From positions 558,001 through 622,000 of the forward strand of contig JAIUJO010000228.1 in the NCBI GenBank assembly GCA_023846275.1: a stretch of 64,000 nucleotides of DNA. Reading direction: 5' to 3'. A program made the position numbers and the translations under genes. The stretch is from Vanilla planifolia (lineage: Eukaryota; Streptophyta; Magnoliopsida; Asparagales; Orchidaceae). Shown piece after piece: positions 28,901 to 43,139 of the stretch. Each line of letters starts with the position of its first letter. The stretch's first letter is position 1. The notes below the pieces were generated by a model. It made no database searches and was not told the DNA's origin. It was given only the letters and a program-made list of their open reading frames with translations.

Positions 28901-29595
28901 TGGTACTAATTGTGACATCCTTAATTGTGAAATCAAAACAAAATTAAAATGTCTCATAAGAAGTTGCAAAACCCTTAAAAGTAAAATATTTTCAAATATA
29001 AATTAAGTATTTAATTAGATAGAGCTCATCTAGACCAATCTAAAGATTTTTTTAATCATGATTGAGTGCAAAATTCTTGATCATGAAATTAGGCATGAAA
29101 CAATGTGTGTCGTACAACATACATAGGCTATAGAAAATAGAATTAAAAAAAATATAAAGACAAATATTTAATTAGATTGAGCTACTAATGATGAGTCTAA
29201 TAAAATTTATTTTTTTAGATTAGATGTTGTTTTGAATTGCTAAAAATTACAAAACTAAATAAGCATTAGTAAAAATAAATTTTTATTTTAATATTAAGCA
29301 AATGTATATGATAAAGAAAAAATGATATAAATTAAGACAATATAATATAAATAATCAAAAAAGTATAAAGGTCGCAACTTAAGAGATTAAGAGTTACAAA
29401 TAATTTGAAATATTTAAAAAAAAAATTAAAAAATTAGATTAATTATTTCTAAATGTTACAATCCAACATACTAAAGATTTCAATTCTAAAACCCATGAAA
29501 ACTAAACATTTAAAAAGATAAAAAATGAATATTTAATTTGATTGAGCTCATTGAGAAGAGTTTAATGACATTTATTTCATCTCCATCAAAAAACA

Positions 29596-32500
29596 TTACA
29601 TGTTATAGTCTGGGGTTCAGTAAGAATATCAAGGTTAAATAATGTTTTTAGGTTAAAGAATCAAGATATATGCAACCTTAAACATAGTTAATCAAAACTT
29701 TTATTTCTTTTATGTAAAATAAAATCATTACGTTGAAGACAAGGTGTTGTCTTATTTGGATTGATTTAAGCCAATTGGTAATCTTTTTTTATGCATTTGT
29801 CATGTTTTGAAAGAAATATAACTTTGAAAGTTATTTTATGATTTTATGGAGATTTCCATATTTAATACAAGATTTTTTTTGTATATTTTGTTAGAACAAC
29901 TACTATGTATATGTTATTGACATATCTTCGTGGTATTCAGATTTCTTACACATTATGGTGAAGAATTTAGATATGAATATTTCAAGTTAGGTAAGAAAAC
30001 AAAGTAAAAAAACTTTAAAACTTTTAGTGTGAAGACCTTGTAATGTTCACCTAAAACTATAACATAATTTCTTATTATGACTTGAACAAGTTTTCCTCCA
30101 AATAAGACATCCTTGGAATGAATTTTACAATAAAAAAAGGGAATGAATGACTCATGTTTTTACTTCAGGTTGACTGTAGGGCTCAACACTGAGCTTTCAA
30201 TGCAAGACAATGCCTAGAAAATAACCTTAGGTGGATTCAAAGGCAAGTATGCTCGAGGGTTTTGTTAGTGGGAGGATCTATGGGGGTTTGATTGACTACT
30301 AAAGAAGGCTATGGAAAGATTAGATCATTAGCTAGAGCAAAAAAAGCTTTTGGTTTTGTTGAGAAATAATTAGAAATTAGAAGGGAACTTAATCTCACTG
30401 CTATGCTTTGTTGGCCTTCATTACATGTGTAATTATAAGATTAAAGAGAACATTGGAACTAGAAGTTATATTATTTTACATTTAAAATTCAAAAAATTTT
30501 AAATTTCAAACTTGCATGCCTTATGTTTGAAATTTTAATATCTAGGATTTAAATTTTCAATTACTTAGTGGTTTGAAAAAAAACATAAGTTATCCTTAAA
30601 ATAACTTAGTAATAATAAGAACGTTTGATAATGTTTAAAATAAAATAGGAATTTGGATGAAAAAATTTCGCAGAATTAAAGTTTTATTTGAACCAAACGT
30701 TAAGATTAGAATTAGTGTTGAATGACGAATATAATGTTTTTGGCAAACCTTTATCAAACTCTAAATGAGGCCATCATTTCATGATGTTGCCAATTAGACA
30801 AAAGTAAGAGTGATTAAAATGTCTATCTTAGTGTTTAGAGTTGTTCTAACAATGTCCAAGGGACCTATGTTGACTTAGTTGTTTGATAAAATTTGATCTA
30901 GTTTTATTGAAAGAAGGGATCACGAGTAGCTATTATCATGGGTGTTAAGCAATGGATTGGCATCCCAAACAATGTTTTTTTATGGGGTGTAGGCAACTCA
31001 AGAAAGCCATTCAGAAAGATAGGCAACTCAAGTTGTTTTATGAGGAAAAAGAGGTTTTGTAGTGAAATTCATGTGAATCATGGTTAACGAGAAAAAATTA
31101 TGACTTAAATAATTCAAACTATGGATTTATAAATTATGGGTAAGGATGTGACAGAAATACATGAAATGTGAATGGACAATGTAGTTAAAGAGGAAAATTA
31201 GTCCTTAATAGAACCCTTAAGTTAACTAGATAGTAGAGTGGATTTATGAGAGACAGATAGTTTACAAATGATTAAGGATTTTAAATAACCAAAATTGATA
31301 GATTACGATCAGGTAGCCCAAGTTAAATGGAAGAAAAATAATCATGAAGTTAATTAAAATTATCTATTGAAAATGACATAGACTATGACCTTGTACACTC
31401 TAATGATGTCCCCCTAAGCTAGTGTGAGAAAAGTTAGATATATAAAAAACGATTGGACAACCACTAGAGATTTTTGATTCCTTATTTGTCATTTGCCATA
31501 AAATCATGTCACTAAAGATTTTTTAATTGCTAAAGCACTTGTTCTAGTGAAAAATGGTTTATAATTACCTTATAGCTTTACACAGTGGTCAATGTAATTA
31601 GTAGAGCTTAGATTTTGAGCTATTGGATCATGTGAAGAGATAGAAGAGTTAAACATCTGTCGAATATCTTAAAAAATAAGAGGGAGCATAAAGTTATTTG
31701 CGTCCAACAAGATGTCCTCTGATATATTTTATGACACTTTTTGGCTTGCTAGGTTGTGTTTGATTATATGATTAAGAACTACATAAAGAAATATTACAAA
31801 ATAAAAAAACCTCACTATTATATTATAATATCATTGTCATACTCATTTTTAAATAAATAATTTTAGTCAGTCAATTTTTGTAATAAGTGATATTGAGTGT
31901 TGTATAGAAAATTAAGGATTCCAATTGAAGTTTTAAAATCATAAAATTTAAATAGATATAAAGTACTTGAAGCATAATGTTTTCAATAACACTTTTTCTG
32001 GATCTTTGTGAACAACAAGAACATTCCATCAATCAACATTTTTTCTAGAACCCTTTCACTCCTTAGCATCACCATAAAGCTTAGAGGAAGAAACTCCCAA
32101 TCTGATCATGATTCTTGCGGTTTGCCTAACAAGTTAAAGCTTATTGCTAGTCCAACTAGTCACCCTTAGTTAACTCAAGAACGAGTTCACACCATGTTAA
32201 GTAACTTACCAATATGTACTAACATATATATGGAATGATCGAAAACCTTGTGACATGGCATAAAGCATACTTATGCAAATCCATGCCATAAAAAATCATT
32301 ACATGATAAAATACGAAATAATGAATAATCATTAAACCAATTGACTAAGATTCCCACTTTCTAAATCCTATGTTAGCTCATTTCCATTTGCACCTACAGG
32401 TGATACGGAGGAGAAAAGTCTACCATTCTCATTATGGAATTCTTAAGTTTCCATATTAAAATAACGAAGTAATAATTTAATAACATATCTAATAGTATAA

Positions 32501-32664
32501 ACTTATCAGTTTAGCAAATGATATAATAAAAGATATCTCAACTAACCATGCTAGCGAAAACCATGATGAATACTCAGTGACCCTACAAATTATCTGGCAT
32601 TTCCTCGATGACCATGATATTCTTAGTCTACATTCTAGGTTCCAATCTCATCACCAATTTACAT
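29596..32664. other. 3.07-kb non-satellite spacer between oppositely oriented arrays
   Basis: This segment separates the + array from the - array. It carries none of the satellite blocks, is clearly less A+T-rich, and has no open frame above about 60 codons. A small repeat of aggcaactcaagaaagccat-type sequence lies at 30,991 and 31,020. The part 31,980-32,660 (agaaccctttcactccttag, then ccataaagcttagaggaag) has the look of decayed intergenic transposon DNA, but I cannot assign a family. I see no long inverted repeat within the spacer itself. It may be the remnant of an insertion, or sequence carried in by the inversion. Confidence 0.6.
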
Positions 32665-33138
32665 AATATTAAAATATTAATTATTCTTATTTATGCTTAT
32701 TTTCTTTTGTAATTAGTTATAATTAGAAATGAGATTTTATTGCACAAAAAAACATAATGGAAAATGTCTCGATAAGCTCTTCCAATAAAATATACATTTA
32801 CTTATTTTTTAAATTTTTTCAATTTTTATTCTTATTTTAATAAAAAATAAAAAATTTTATAAAATATCTTCTTAGCATCTTAGAATGAAATAATGCTACA
32901 TAATTTATCTTATTTATTCTAATTTTTTGCTTTGATTTGGTTATGTAATTATGAAACTCTAATGCTCTTATCCTGTGCTAATCCCATCATTTTAATTTAA
33001 CTCATTTAAAGTTTAGTGAATATTAACTTATAATTAAAATAATAATTTTTAATTAGTTATGTTAATTTTTTATAATTCACAATAATTCCAAATGAGGGGC
33101 ATTTAAGATGAAGCAGATTTCATTTGAGTCATCTTCAT

Positions 33139-36100
33139 GTGCACTATGAGATTAAATTTTTATTATAAAATTTTTAAGAACATTATTTTTATTAGCTTTT
33201 GCATGCTTTGTGCAGCATTTGAATAATAACTAATTTGATAATCAAGGTTCTTGTCATGTTTAATGATATATTTTGATTTATGATTAATTTGATGATCAAA
33301 GATGTTACAAATATTACAAGATTTGGCTCAATGACTTCTATCAATCTAAATATTTATTTTTCTGTTTTCAAATTTGTTTAGGATTTAGGATGATTTATCA
33401 AAGTTTTCATTATTGCATCATTAGATAATATAGTATGTTACACTTGATCACCCTAGAATTTTGTAATGCAAACTTCTCACACAGGTTATGTCGTTGCTAG
33501 AAGTTTTTCATCTTCATTTAGATAAATTTATATGTTAATCAAAATATCTTATTATGTGATATTTACTTCATTATGATTTCGTAGTTTAAATTTTTTCTTT
33601 CAACCTCATTTTAAATTCAATACATTTACTTAATTTTAAAATAATAATTTATTATTATTTCTTAATATTTATATTGACCATTTTTTTGTAATTCCAAATG
33701 AGGCACTATCGAGAAAAAACAAATGCCGATGGAATCTTCTTAATGAAATTTAGCCAGTTATGGATTCATTATCAAAATTTTTAAATGTTTTATCTCTTGA
33801 AGATTTTGGCATGCTCTTTGAGATATCTTTCTCTATAACAAATGCCACCCTTAATCATCAATATTTGGAAATGAAAATTCGTTGTCTAGTTTAAGTTATT
33901 CTTAGAATTGTTTTCTTTGATTAAACTATATTGCCTGAAACATTAATTTTTTCTCTAGTTGTGTGCCCTTCACTTTGTTTGATTTAGTTATATTACGTTC
34001 TTTGAATTAATCTTAATTCAACTTAAGCATATATCGACTTGACGTTAAAATAAAACTTTATTTTTATTTATTCTTATTCGCTTTGGTAATTCATAGCCAT
34101 TCAAAATAAGGTTTAAGGAAAATTAAATAAATGTCTTTAGATTTTCTTAGTGAACTTTATCCAAAAAAATACATTTTTTATTTTTAAATATTTTATTTGA
34201 GTAAACATTTTGCATATCTTATGAAATTTATCAATTTGTCACTAATTTTGAGGCCAAGGACATGACAAATCATTCTATCAATATATTTAATACAATTTTA
34301 ATATAAAATTTTAGCTAATTTCTATAAATTATTATTTTTTAATTTTTTTATATTATTATGAAGGTCTAAATCTCCTCTGTTTTGATTATTATTTTTCTTT
34401 AATTTTATAATATTACAAGATTTAATTTATATAAGTTTATCTTAATTGTATATTTAAAAATTATTTCAAAATATTTATTGTTTTTTATGCTTTTTTGTAA
34501 TTTTTTAATATATCAAAATGAGGTCTAATCAAGATAAAAGTAACCTCGTTGGATTTAATTGATGAACTATTTTTGAATAAATATTAATTTTTTAAATTTA
34601 AAAAATTTCATCTTAAGTTTTTTTTAATATCTCAAGTAATTATGATACATTTATAATTTGGCGAATAAGAATGTTGCAATCAATCTCCTCAATAACTTCA
34701 AATGAAACTTTACTACACAATTCATCTGATTTCTTAAAATCTTAATCTTTGAGCTGATTATACTATAGTGGTTCTAAGTCTCCTCTAGTGTAACCTTTAT
34801 CTCAATTTGTTTAATGTATATTATATTATTTCAATTTATCTCACTTCAACATAATATATGTACGTAAAATAATATAATAAATTAGTAATAATTTTTTCTT
34901 ATTTAATTTTGAAGTTCATATTAACTTTAAATGAGGCATAATGGAAATAAAATAAATGTTGTTAGGCCTATCAGTATGATGCTTATAAATTAAATATTCA
35001 CTTCGATTTTTTTAAATATTTTATTTTTCTAAGGTTTGTGCATGTAAGACATTTTGATTTTTGCTTAATTTAGTAGCAAAAATTATCAAACTTGATCTCT
35101 TATATATGATTAATTGCAACATTTTTATATAATTTATGTCATTTGTCAAAGTTTTTTACATTGATTTCTTTATATTATTAACATAGTGTAATTCTTCTTT
35201 TGTGCAACCTTTGCCACATGTTGATTTTACTACATTGCTTTTGTTTATCTAACATTAGCTTTAATATTTATTTACATAAAAAGAAAAAATAATTTACTAT
35301 AACAAATACTTATTTGTTATCGATGATCATCCTAACTCGTAACGAGGTTTATGGTGACCCAACAAACATGATTGGACTCATGTTAGAGAGCTCTATCTTG
35401 TTAAAATTTGGCTTTTAAGATTTTTAACTATTAATATATATATTTAATTAATATTAAAATATGAACTTGTTACTATTTATGAAAAATACTTTAGTAATTA
35501 ATAGTAATTTACAATGAAGATCTATTAGAGGCAAAATAAATGTCATTGGAATCAACCCGATAAGCTCGATATTATTAATTATTTATTTTATATAGTTCTT
35601 GTAAGCTTTAGATGACATTTTGATTCATGCTTTATTTAATGATTAAGGATGCTATACTTGATTTTCATAGAATCTTGTAATTGTAATTTCTCATATAGTT
35701 TATTTCATTTATTAAAATTTTCTTTTTTATTTTTCATATTGCTATGCAACTATAACTCTTCACTTATTTGCTCTTTATGTTGCCTTGATTTTTTTGTATA
35801 TACTAGTTTAATTTATCATAATTTAATTTCAAAATATATTTTCTTAATACCAAAATAATAATTTAAGATTATTAATGGTAATTTATGTTTATGAAATTGA
35901 ACACCGAATTTTTTATTTTTAAAAAATTTATCTTCTTGAGTTTTGGGAAGAATTTTTTTAGATTGTGATTCATACTTAATTTCACAATTGAGGAGGTTGC
36001 ACTCCAACTTCTTAACAAATTATAATGCAACTTTCTCATACAATTTATATCATTTCTTCTAACTTTTAGCTTTGATTTGGTTGTATAAAGTTCTAACAGA

Positions 36101-39100
36101 AAGTCTCAAATTATTTCATCTTGAAGTTACTTTGATTTGGTTATATTATATCGATTAAACTAACATCATTTATTCTTTTTGATAAATTTTAAAGAAAAAA
36201 AATAAAATATCATTACTTTTGTTTCTTTACTTGTGGAGTTCACAATAATCCCAGATTAGGATGACTATACAAAAGAAAGGCCCATGGACTCATCTTGATG
36301 ATCTCTAACCAAGTAAACAATCTTTTTTGTCTTTAAATTTTTTTATCTTCTATAATTTTTTCATGACCCCCAACACATTTCAACTACTTACATATCTAAC
36401 AATCAAGGATGTTAGACAAAATTTCCCTAGTACCCTATAATGCATATTTCCCATAAATTTCCCTCATGTCTTATAACTTTTTCTGTAGATTTTGTTATAC
36501 TATAAAAAAAATTTTATTCGTTGCACATGTGACTTATACATGCTTTGGTTTGATTTTATCACATTGTTTCAATTAATCTTATTTGGTTCAAATATATATT
36601 TTCTTAATATTAAAAGAAATAAATTATGAAAAATGAGGTTTTGTGGAGGTGAAACAATTGCCATTAAAATAACCAAAACAATTTTCTAATTGAATAATGA
36701 TTTTTATAAATTTTTAAATATTTTACTTTCTCAAGTTTTTGCACAATTTTTGATATATTTTAATTTGTACTTGATTTGATGATAGAGTATGTTGTAGTCA
36801 ATCATCCTAATGTGTTCGAATACAATCTTCTCATACAACTTATCATTTTTCATCAAAAGTTTTTCCTTCAATTGGTTATGTTACTTTCTTACTCTAAATC
36901 TCCTGTTGGGTGAACTTTATATTGCCCTGAATTTGTTATATTATATATCTACAACTCAGCCTATTTAAGCCTTAATATAAAATTTTTTAACATTACAATT
37001 AATGGTTTATTACTGTTAATGATTAGTTCCCATGACAATTGAGAATTATTTAAAGTGATGCCTTATCAAACAAAGTGTCATTGGAATCTTTATGACAATC
37101 TCTATCTAATTAAATATTTTTTTTTGTTTTTTTTAAAATATTTTATTTTATTAGATTTAAAGGTGTTTTATAAAGTTATTTTTTATACTTGATTGGATGT
37201 TGGAGGATGTTAGAATACCACTTCATTGTATCTTGGAATATAACTTTTCCATATTATGTTTCTTCAATTTATCTAATTTCAATTTTAATATATCTTTTCT
37301 TTATATTAAATAGTTTATTCTTATGTATGCTTACTTAACTTTTTAATTCATAGTTATCCTAATCGAGGCCTGTAGAGACCAAACAAAATATTTTTAACTC
37401 ATTTGGAAGATGTTTATCCAATGAAATATTCATTTCTGTACTTCCAAATAATTTATTTTTTTTAATTTTTCCAGCCTTTAGAAAACATTTCCATTCGAGC
37501 TACATTTGATGATCAAGGATGTCACACTTCTTCGTCTTACAATATTTGAAGGCAACTTTGCCATAACATTAGTTTCATTTCCTCAAATCTTTTTTCTTTA
37601 GGATATATTATAATGATTGTCAAAATTTTTTCCTATGTCACATTTATTTCTTCTTGATTATCTTATTTTATATAGCTTTGATTTTTCTTTTTTTAACTTT
37701 GATATAAATTTTTTCTAATGTTAAAACACTATATAAGTAATTCTTATTTAGATTGCTAACTCATCAACCTTCCAAAATGTCTCGATCGACCCATCACTAC
37801 AATCTTTATCCTATTAATAATTCCTTTTCAATTTATAAACTATTTTTATGAGGTTTCCATTGGCTTCATGTGATACCTTTGGCCATACAAATTTGATGAT
37901 CGATGATGCTACACTCGATCTACTTAATATGATGGAATGCAACTTTGAAGTGCACTTTTAAATTAAATATTTATTTTAAAATTTTTAAATACATTATTTT
38001 TATTGTCTTTTGCGTGCTTCATGAGGCATTTGAATAATAACTGATTTGATAATCAAAGTACTTGTCATGCTTAGTTGTATATTTTGATTCATGCTTAATT
38101 TGATGATCAAAGATGTTAAAAATATTTCTAGATTTTTTGCAATGACTTCTATCCTTATAAATATTTATTTTCCAATTTTCAAATTTTTTTAGGATTTAGG
38201 ATCTTTTATCAGAAGCTTTCATTATTACATGATTAGATTATACACTATGCTACACTTGATCACCATTGAATTTTATAAAGAAAACTTCTCACACAACTTA
38301 TCTCATTGTTAGAAGTTTTTCATTTTCATTTTGATAAATTTATATGTTAATCAAAATCTCTTATCATGTGATATTTACTTCGTTATGATTTGGTTGTTTA
38401 CATTGTTTCATTTCACCACATTTTAGATTCAATGCAAATGTACTTAATTTTATAATAATAATTTATTATTATATCTTAATATTTACATTGCCATTTTCTT
38501 ATAATTCCAAAGGAGGCACTATCAAGTCGAAACAAATGTCAATGGAATCTTCTTAACGAGATTTAGCCAATCATGCATTCATTATCACAATTTTTAAATG
38601 TTTTATCTTTTAAAGATTTTGACATGCTCGTTGAAAAATGTCACACTTTATCTTTAGTGTTTGGAAACGAAACTTCATTGCACAATTTAACTTATTATTA
38701 GAATTGTTTTCTTTGATTAGACTATACCGCCTTGAAACATTAATTCTCTAGTTGGGTGCCCTTTACATTGATTTGATTTAGTAATATCACTTTGTTTGAA
38801 TTAATTTTAAGTCAACTTTAGCATATGTTGACTTGTTGTTAAAATAAAGCTTTATTTTTATTTATTCTTATTTGCTTTGGTAATTTATGTGGCTATTCCA
38901 AATAAGATTTAATGAAAATTAAGTAAATGTATCTAGACTGTCTTGATGAGCTTTATCCAAATAAATACTTTTTTCTTTTTTCTTAAATATTTTATGTGAG
39001 TAAACATTTTTCATGTCTTATGACACTTATCAATTTGTAACTAATTTGTAGGCCAAGTACATTGCACATCATCCTATCAATATATTTAATACAATTCTAC

Positions 39101-42100
39101 TATAAAAAATTAGCTAATTTCTACAAATTATTATTTTTATTTTGTTATATTATTATGATTGTCTAAATCTCCTCTCTTTTAATTATTATTTTTCTTTATT
39201 TTGGTGATATTACATAGATTCAATTTACGTAAATTTATCTTAATTGGATATTTAAAATTTATTTCAAAATATTTATTTCTACTTATGCTTATATTTTGTA
39301 ATATTTTAATATTTCAAAATGAGGCCTAATCGAGATGAACCTAACCTTGTTGAATTTAATTGATGAACTATTTTTTATTAAATATTAATTTTGAAATTTA
39401 AAAATATTTCATCTTTAGGATTTTTGAATATCTTAAGTAATTTTGACACATTTCTAATTTGGCAAAAAAGAATGTTGGAATCGATCTCGTCAGTACCTTC
39501 AAATGCAACTTTTCTAGTCAATTCACTTTATTTCTTCAAATCTTTATCTTTGAGCTACTTATACTATAATGGCTCTAAGTATCCTCTAATGTAAGCTTTA
39601 TCTCAACTTGTTTTATGTACATCATATTACTTCAATTTATCTCACTCCAAAAAAATATATATATGCCTAAAATAAAATAATAATTTAGTAATAATTTATT
39701 CTTATTTAATTTTGTAGTTCATAATAACTTAAAATGGGGCATAATGGAAATGAAATAAATGTTGTTGGGCCAATCACAATGATGTTTATAAATTAAATAT
39801 TCACTTTGATTTTTTTTAATATTTAATTTTTCTAGGGTTCGTGCGTGCGAGACATTTGATTTTTGCCCCATTTCGTTTCGAACATTATACATCTTGAACT
39901 CTTATGTATAATAAAATGTAACATTTTTATATAATTTATGTCATTTGTTAAACTTTTGTTTACTTTTATTTCTTTATATTTTTAAGGTAGTATAATATTC
40001 CTCTTGTGCAACCTTGCCACTTTTTGAATTTACTACATTGCTTTAGTTTATCTAATATTAGCTTTAATATTTATTTACATAAAAATAAAAAATAATTCTG
40101 TATAACAAGTACTGATTTGTTATCGAACATCATCTTAACTCGTAACAAGATTTATGGTGAAGATACAAACATCATTGGACTAATGTCAGAGTGCTCTATC
40201 TTGCTAAAATTTGGCTTTTAAGATTTCTAATGTTTTTTAGGAATTAGGCATACTTTATGAGACATTTTGATTTGCACCTTTTCTTTCAACCTAGAATGTT
40301 GTATGAACTCCTTAGTTCCTTGCAATCCAAGTTTGCTATGTAATTTATGTTATTTCATCAAGTTTTTTGCTTTAATTTTTTTTATTACATTGTAACATTA
40401 AATGTTTTCACATATCTTCTTTACTCAACTTGACATGGTTTTGTTGTAGTGTTCTAATTTAACACATTTAACTACTAATATATATATAGTAAATTAATAT
40501 TAAAACACTAACATATTGTTATTTATGTAAAAATACTTTAGTAATTGATAGTAATTTTCGAAGAAGATCTATTAGAGGCAAAAAAATGTCATTTGAATAA
40601 ACTCAATAAGCTATATACTATTAAATATTTATTTTATATATTTCTTGTAAGCTTTAGATGAAATTTTGATTCATGCCTTATTTATTGTTTAAGGATGCTA
40701 TACATGATTTTCTTAGCATTTTGTAATTATAATTTCTTGTATAGTTCATTTCATTTATTAAAATTTTCTTTTTTATTTTGTTATATTCAAATGCAACTAT
40801 AACTCTTCACCTATTTGCCCATTATGATGCCTTGATTTGTTTTGTTTATACAAGTTAATTTATCATAATTTCGTTTTAAAATATTTTTTCTTAATTTCAA
40901 AATAATAATTTAAGATTATTAATGATAATTTATGCTTATCAAATTGAAAGCCCAATTTTATATTTTTCAAAAATTTTATCTTCTAGAGCTTTGTAAAGAA
41001 TTATTTGACATTGCGATTCATACTTAATTTAACAATTGAGGAGGTTACACTCCTAATTCTTAACAAAATATAATGCAACTTTCTTATACAAATTATATCA
41101 TTTCTTCTAACATTTAACTTTGAATTGGTTATGTTAATATATAATAAAAAGTCTCATATTATTTCATCTAAAAATTACTTTGAATTTGTTTATATTATAT
41201 GGATTAAACTAACATCATTTCATCTTTTTGATAAATTTTAACAAAAAAATAAAAAATAAAAATATAATCACTTTTGTTTCTTTACTTGTGGAATTCACAA
41301 TAATCCAAGAATTAGATGATTTTAAAAAACAAAGGTCCTTGGACTTGTCTTGATGATCTTTAACCAAGTAAATAATCCTTTTATATCTTTAAATTTCTTA
41401 ATCTTCCATAGTTTTGTCATGGCCCCCAACACATTTCAACTACTTACAAATCTAACAATCAAGGATGCTAGAGAAAATCACCGTAGTTCCCTGTAATGCA
41501 TACTTCCCATAAATTTCCCTCACGTCTTATAATTTTTTTGTAGATGTTTTTATATTGTAAAAAATTTCTGATTCGTTGCTCATGTGAACATGCATTTGTT
41601 TGATTATATGACATTGCTTCAGTTAATCTTATTCGGTTCAAATATAGATTTTCTTAATATTAATGGAAATAATTTATCACGAATGAGGTTTTGTGGAGAT
41701 GAAACAATTGCCATTAAAATAAAAAAACCTTTTACTAATAAAAAAAATATATTTATATATTTTTTTAAATATTTTACTTTCAAGTTCTTGCACAATTTGT
41801 AATATATTTCAATTTGTACTTGATTTGATGATCGAGTATGCTACAGTTAATCACCTTAGTGTGTTGAATGCAAGCTTCTCGTATAACTTATTATCTTTTA
41901 CTAAATGTTTTTCTTTGATTTGGTTATATTACTTACTAACTCTAAATGATCTTCTATTGTGTGAACTTTATATAGCCTTGAGTTTGTTATATTATAGATG
42001 TACAACTTAGCCTACTTAAGCCTTAATATAAAATGATGCGTTATCAAACAAAGCAGATGTCATCGAAATTTTTATGACAATCTCTATCTAATTAAATTTT

Positions 42101-42926
42101 TATTTTAGTATTTTTAAATATTTTATTTTATTAGATTTAAAGGTGTTTTATAAAGTATTTTTTTATGCTTGATTTGATGTTGGAGGATGTTAGAATACCA
42201 CTTCATTATACCTTGGAGTATAACTTTTCAATATTATGTTTCTTCATTTTATCTAATTTCAATTTTAAACTATCTTTTCTTTATTTTAAATAGTTTAATC
42301 TTATGTGTGCTTATTTAATTTTGTAATTCGTAGTTATTCTAATAGAGACCTGATCGAGACAAAACAAAATATTTTTGACTGCTTTGGAAGATGTATATCT
42401 GATGAAATATTCATTTTTGTACTTACAGATACTTTATGTTTTTGAATTTTCTATGCCTTAAAAAAATTTCAATTCCAGCAAGATTTGATGATTAACGATG
42501 TCACACTTCATCGTCTTACAATATTTGAAGGCAACTTTCACATAACATTAGTTTCATTTCAAATCTTTTTTATTGGGATATATTGTAATGACTCTTAAAA
42601 TCTTTTCCCATGTGACATTTATTTCATGTTGATTATCTTACATTTTATATCTTTGATTTTTCTTATTTTAACTTTGATATATATTTTATCTAATGTTAAA
42701 ATAATATATAAATAATTCTTATTTAGTTTGCTAATTCATCATCCTTCAAAAAATGGCTCGATTGACCCATCGCAACAATCTTTATCCTATTAATAATTCC
42801 TTTTCAATTTTTTAAATATTTTTATGAAGTTTGTGGTTGGCCTCATGTGATACTTTATCCCATACAAATTTGATGATCTTTGATGCTATACTCAATCTCC
42901 TTAATATGATGGAATGCAACTTTGAT
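33139..42926 (-). repeat. Large higher-order block, 4.8-5.0 kb x 2
   Basis: Copy 1 is 33,139-37,949 and copy 2 is 37,950 to about 42,926. Matched pairs include gcatttgaataataact at 33,215/38,026, the tctaaatctcctct region near 34,360/39,157, gctctatcttg.taaaattt near 35,390/40,193, ttgtgga.ttcacaataatc at 36,231/41,286 and gatggaatgcaactttga at 37,931/42,908. The offset runs 4,811, 4,797, 4,803, 5,055, 4,978, 4,977. The changes are explained by a ~244-bp segment missing from copy 1 near 35,430 and a ~77-bp segment missing from copy 2 near 42,032. The junction is sharp: after aactttga copy 1 jumps to gtgcac, the first bases of the unit, whereas copy 2 continues into different satellite sequence. 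The block holds about 12 monomers. Confidence 0.92.
40233..40476 (-). repeat. ~244-bp satellite segment present only in copy 2 of the large block
   Basis: Copy 2 contains this segment between ggcttttaagattt and taaattaatatt; copy 1 lacks it at about 35,430. It consists of normal monomer sequence (actttatgagacattttgat near 40,249), so loss from copy 1 is more likely than insertion into copy 2. Short similar bases, ttaact.ttaatatat, at both edges fit deletion between short homologies. Confidence 0.75.
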
Positions 42927-43139
42927 AAACAATTTATCTATTTTTTTAATATTTACTTCATTTGGTTTTGTTATATTATTATGCAACATTCAATCTCCCC
43001 CTATGCTACTTTAAGATGTAATTTTATATTTTTAAATATCTCTTCTTCTTTGTATTTAACATGCATTATGAGATATTTTTATTTTTACCTTATTCAATGA
43101 TTAGTGAAGACATAATTGATCTCCGAAGCTTCTTAAATG

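Larger units (their letters stand above)
21061..29595 (+). repeat. ~410-bp satellite array, + orientation, segment 3
   Basis: The same satellite continues to the end of the left array. It includes the 1.47-kb higher-order repeat (21,546-25,955) and then returns to ordinary diverged monomers, with landmarks near 26,230, 26,960 and 29,570. The last recognisable blocks are gagctcattgagaagag near 29,543 and atttatttcatctccatc just before 29,590. After that the sequence changes to unrelated DNA. Confidence 0.9.

Noticed and set aside
1..29595. Regularly spaced repeats as a possible CRISPR array
   Set aside because: The whole ~410-bp unit repeats, not a short repeat with unique spacers, and the divergence and LINE remnant indicate plant nuclear DNA.
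29596..32664. Spacer as the loop of a perfect inverted repeat (large hairpin)
   Set aside because: The arms are inverted only at the level of diverged monomers. Sequences immediately flanking the spacer are out of register and not near-identical.
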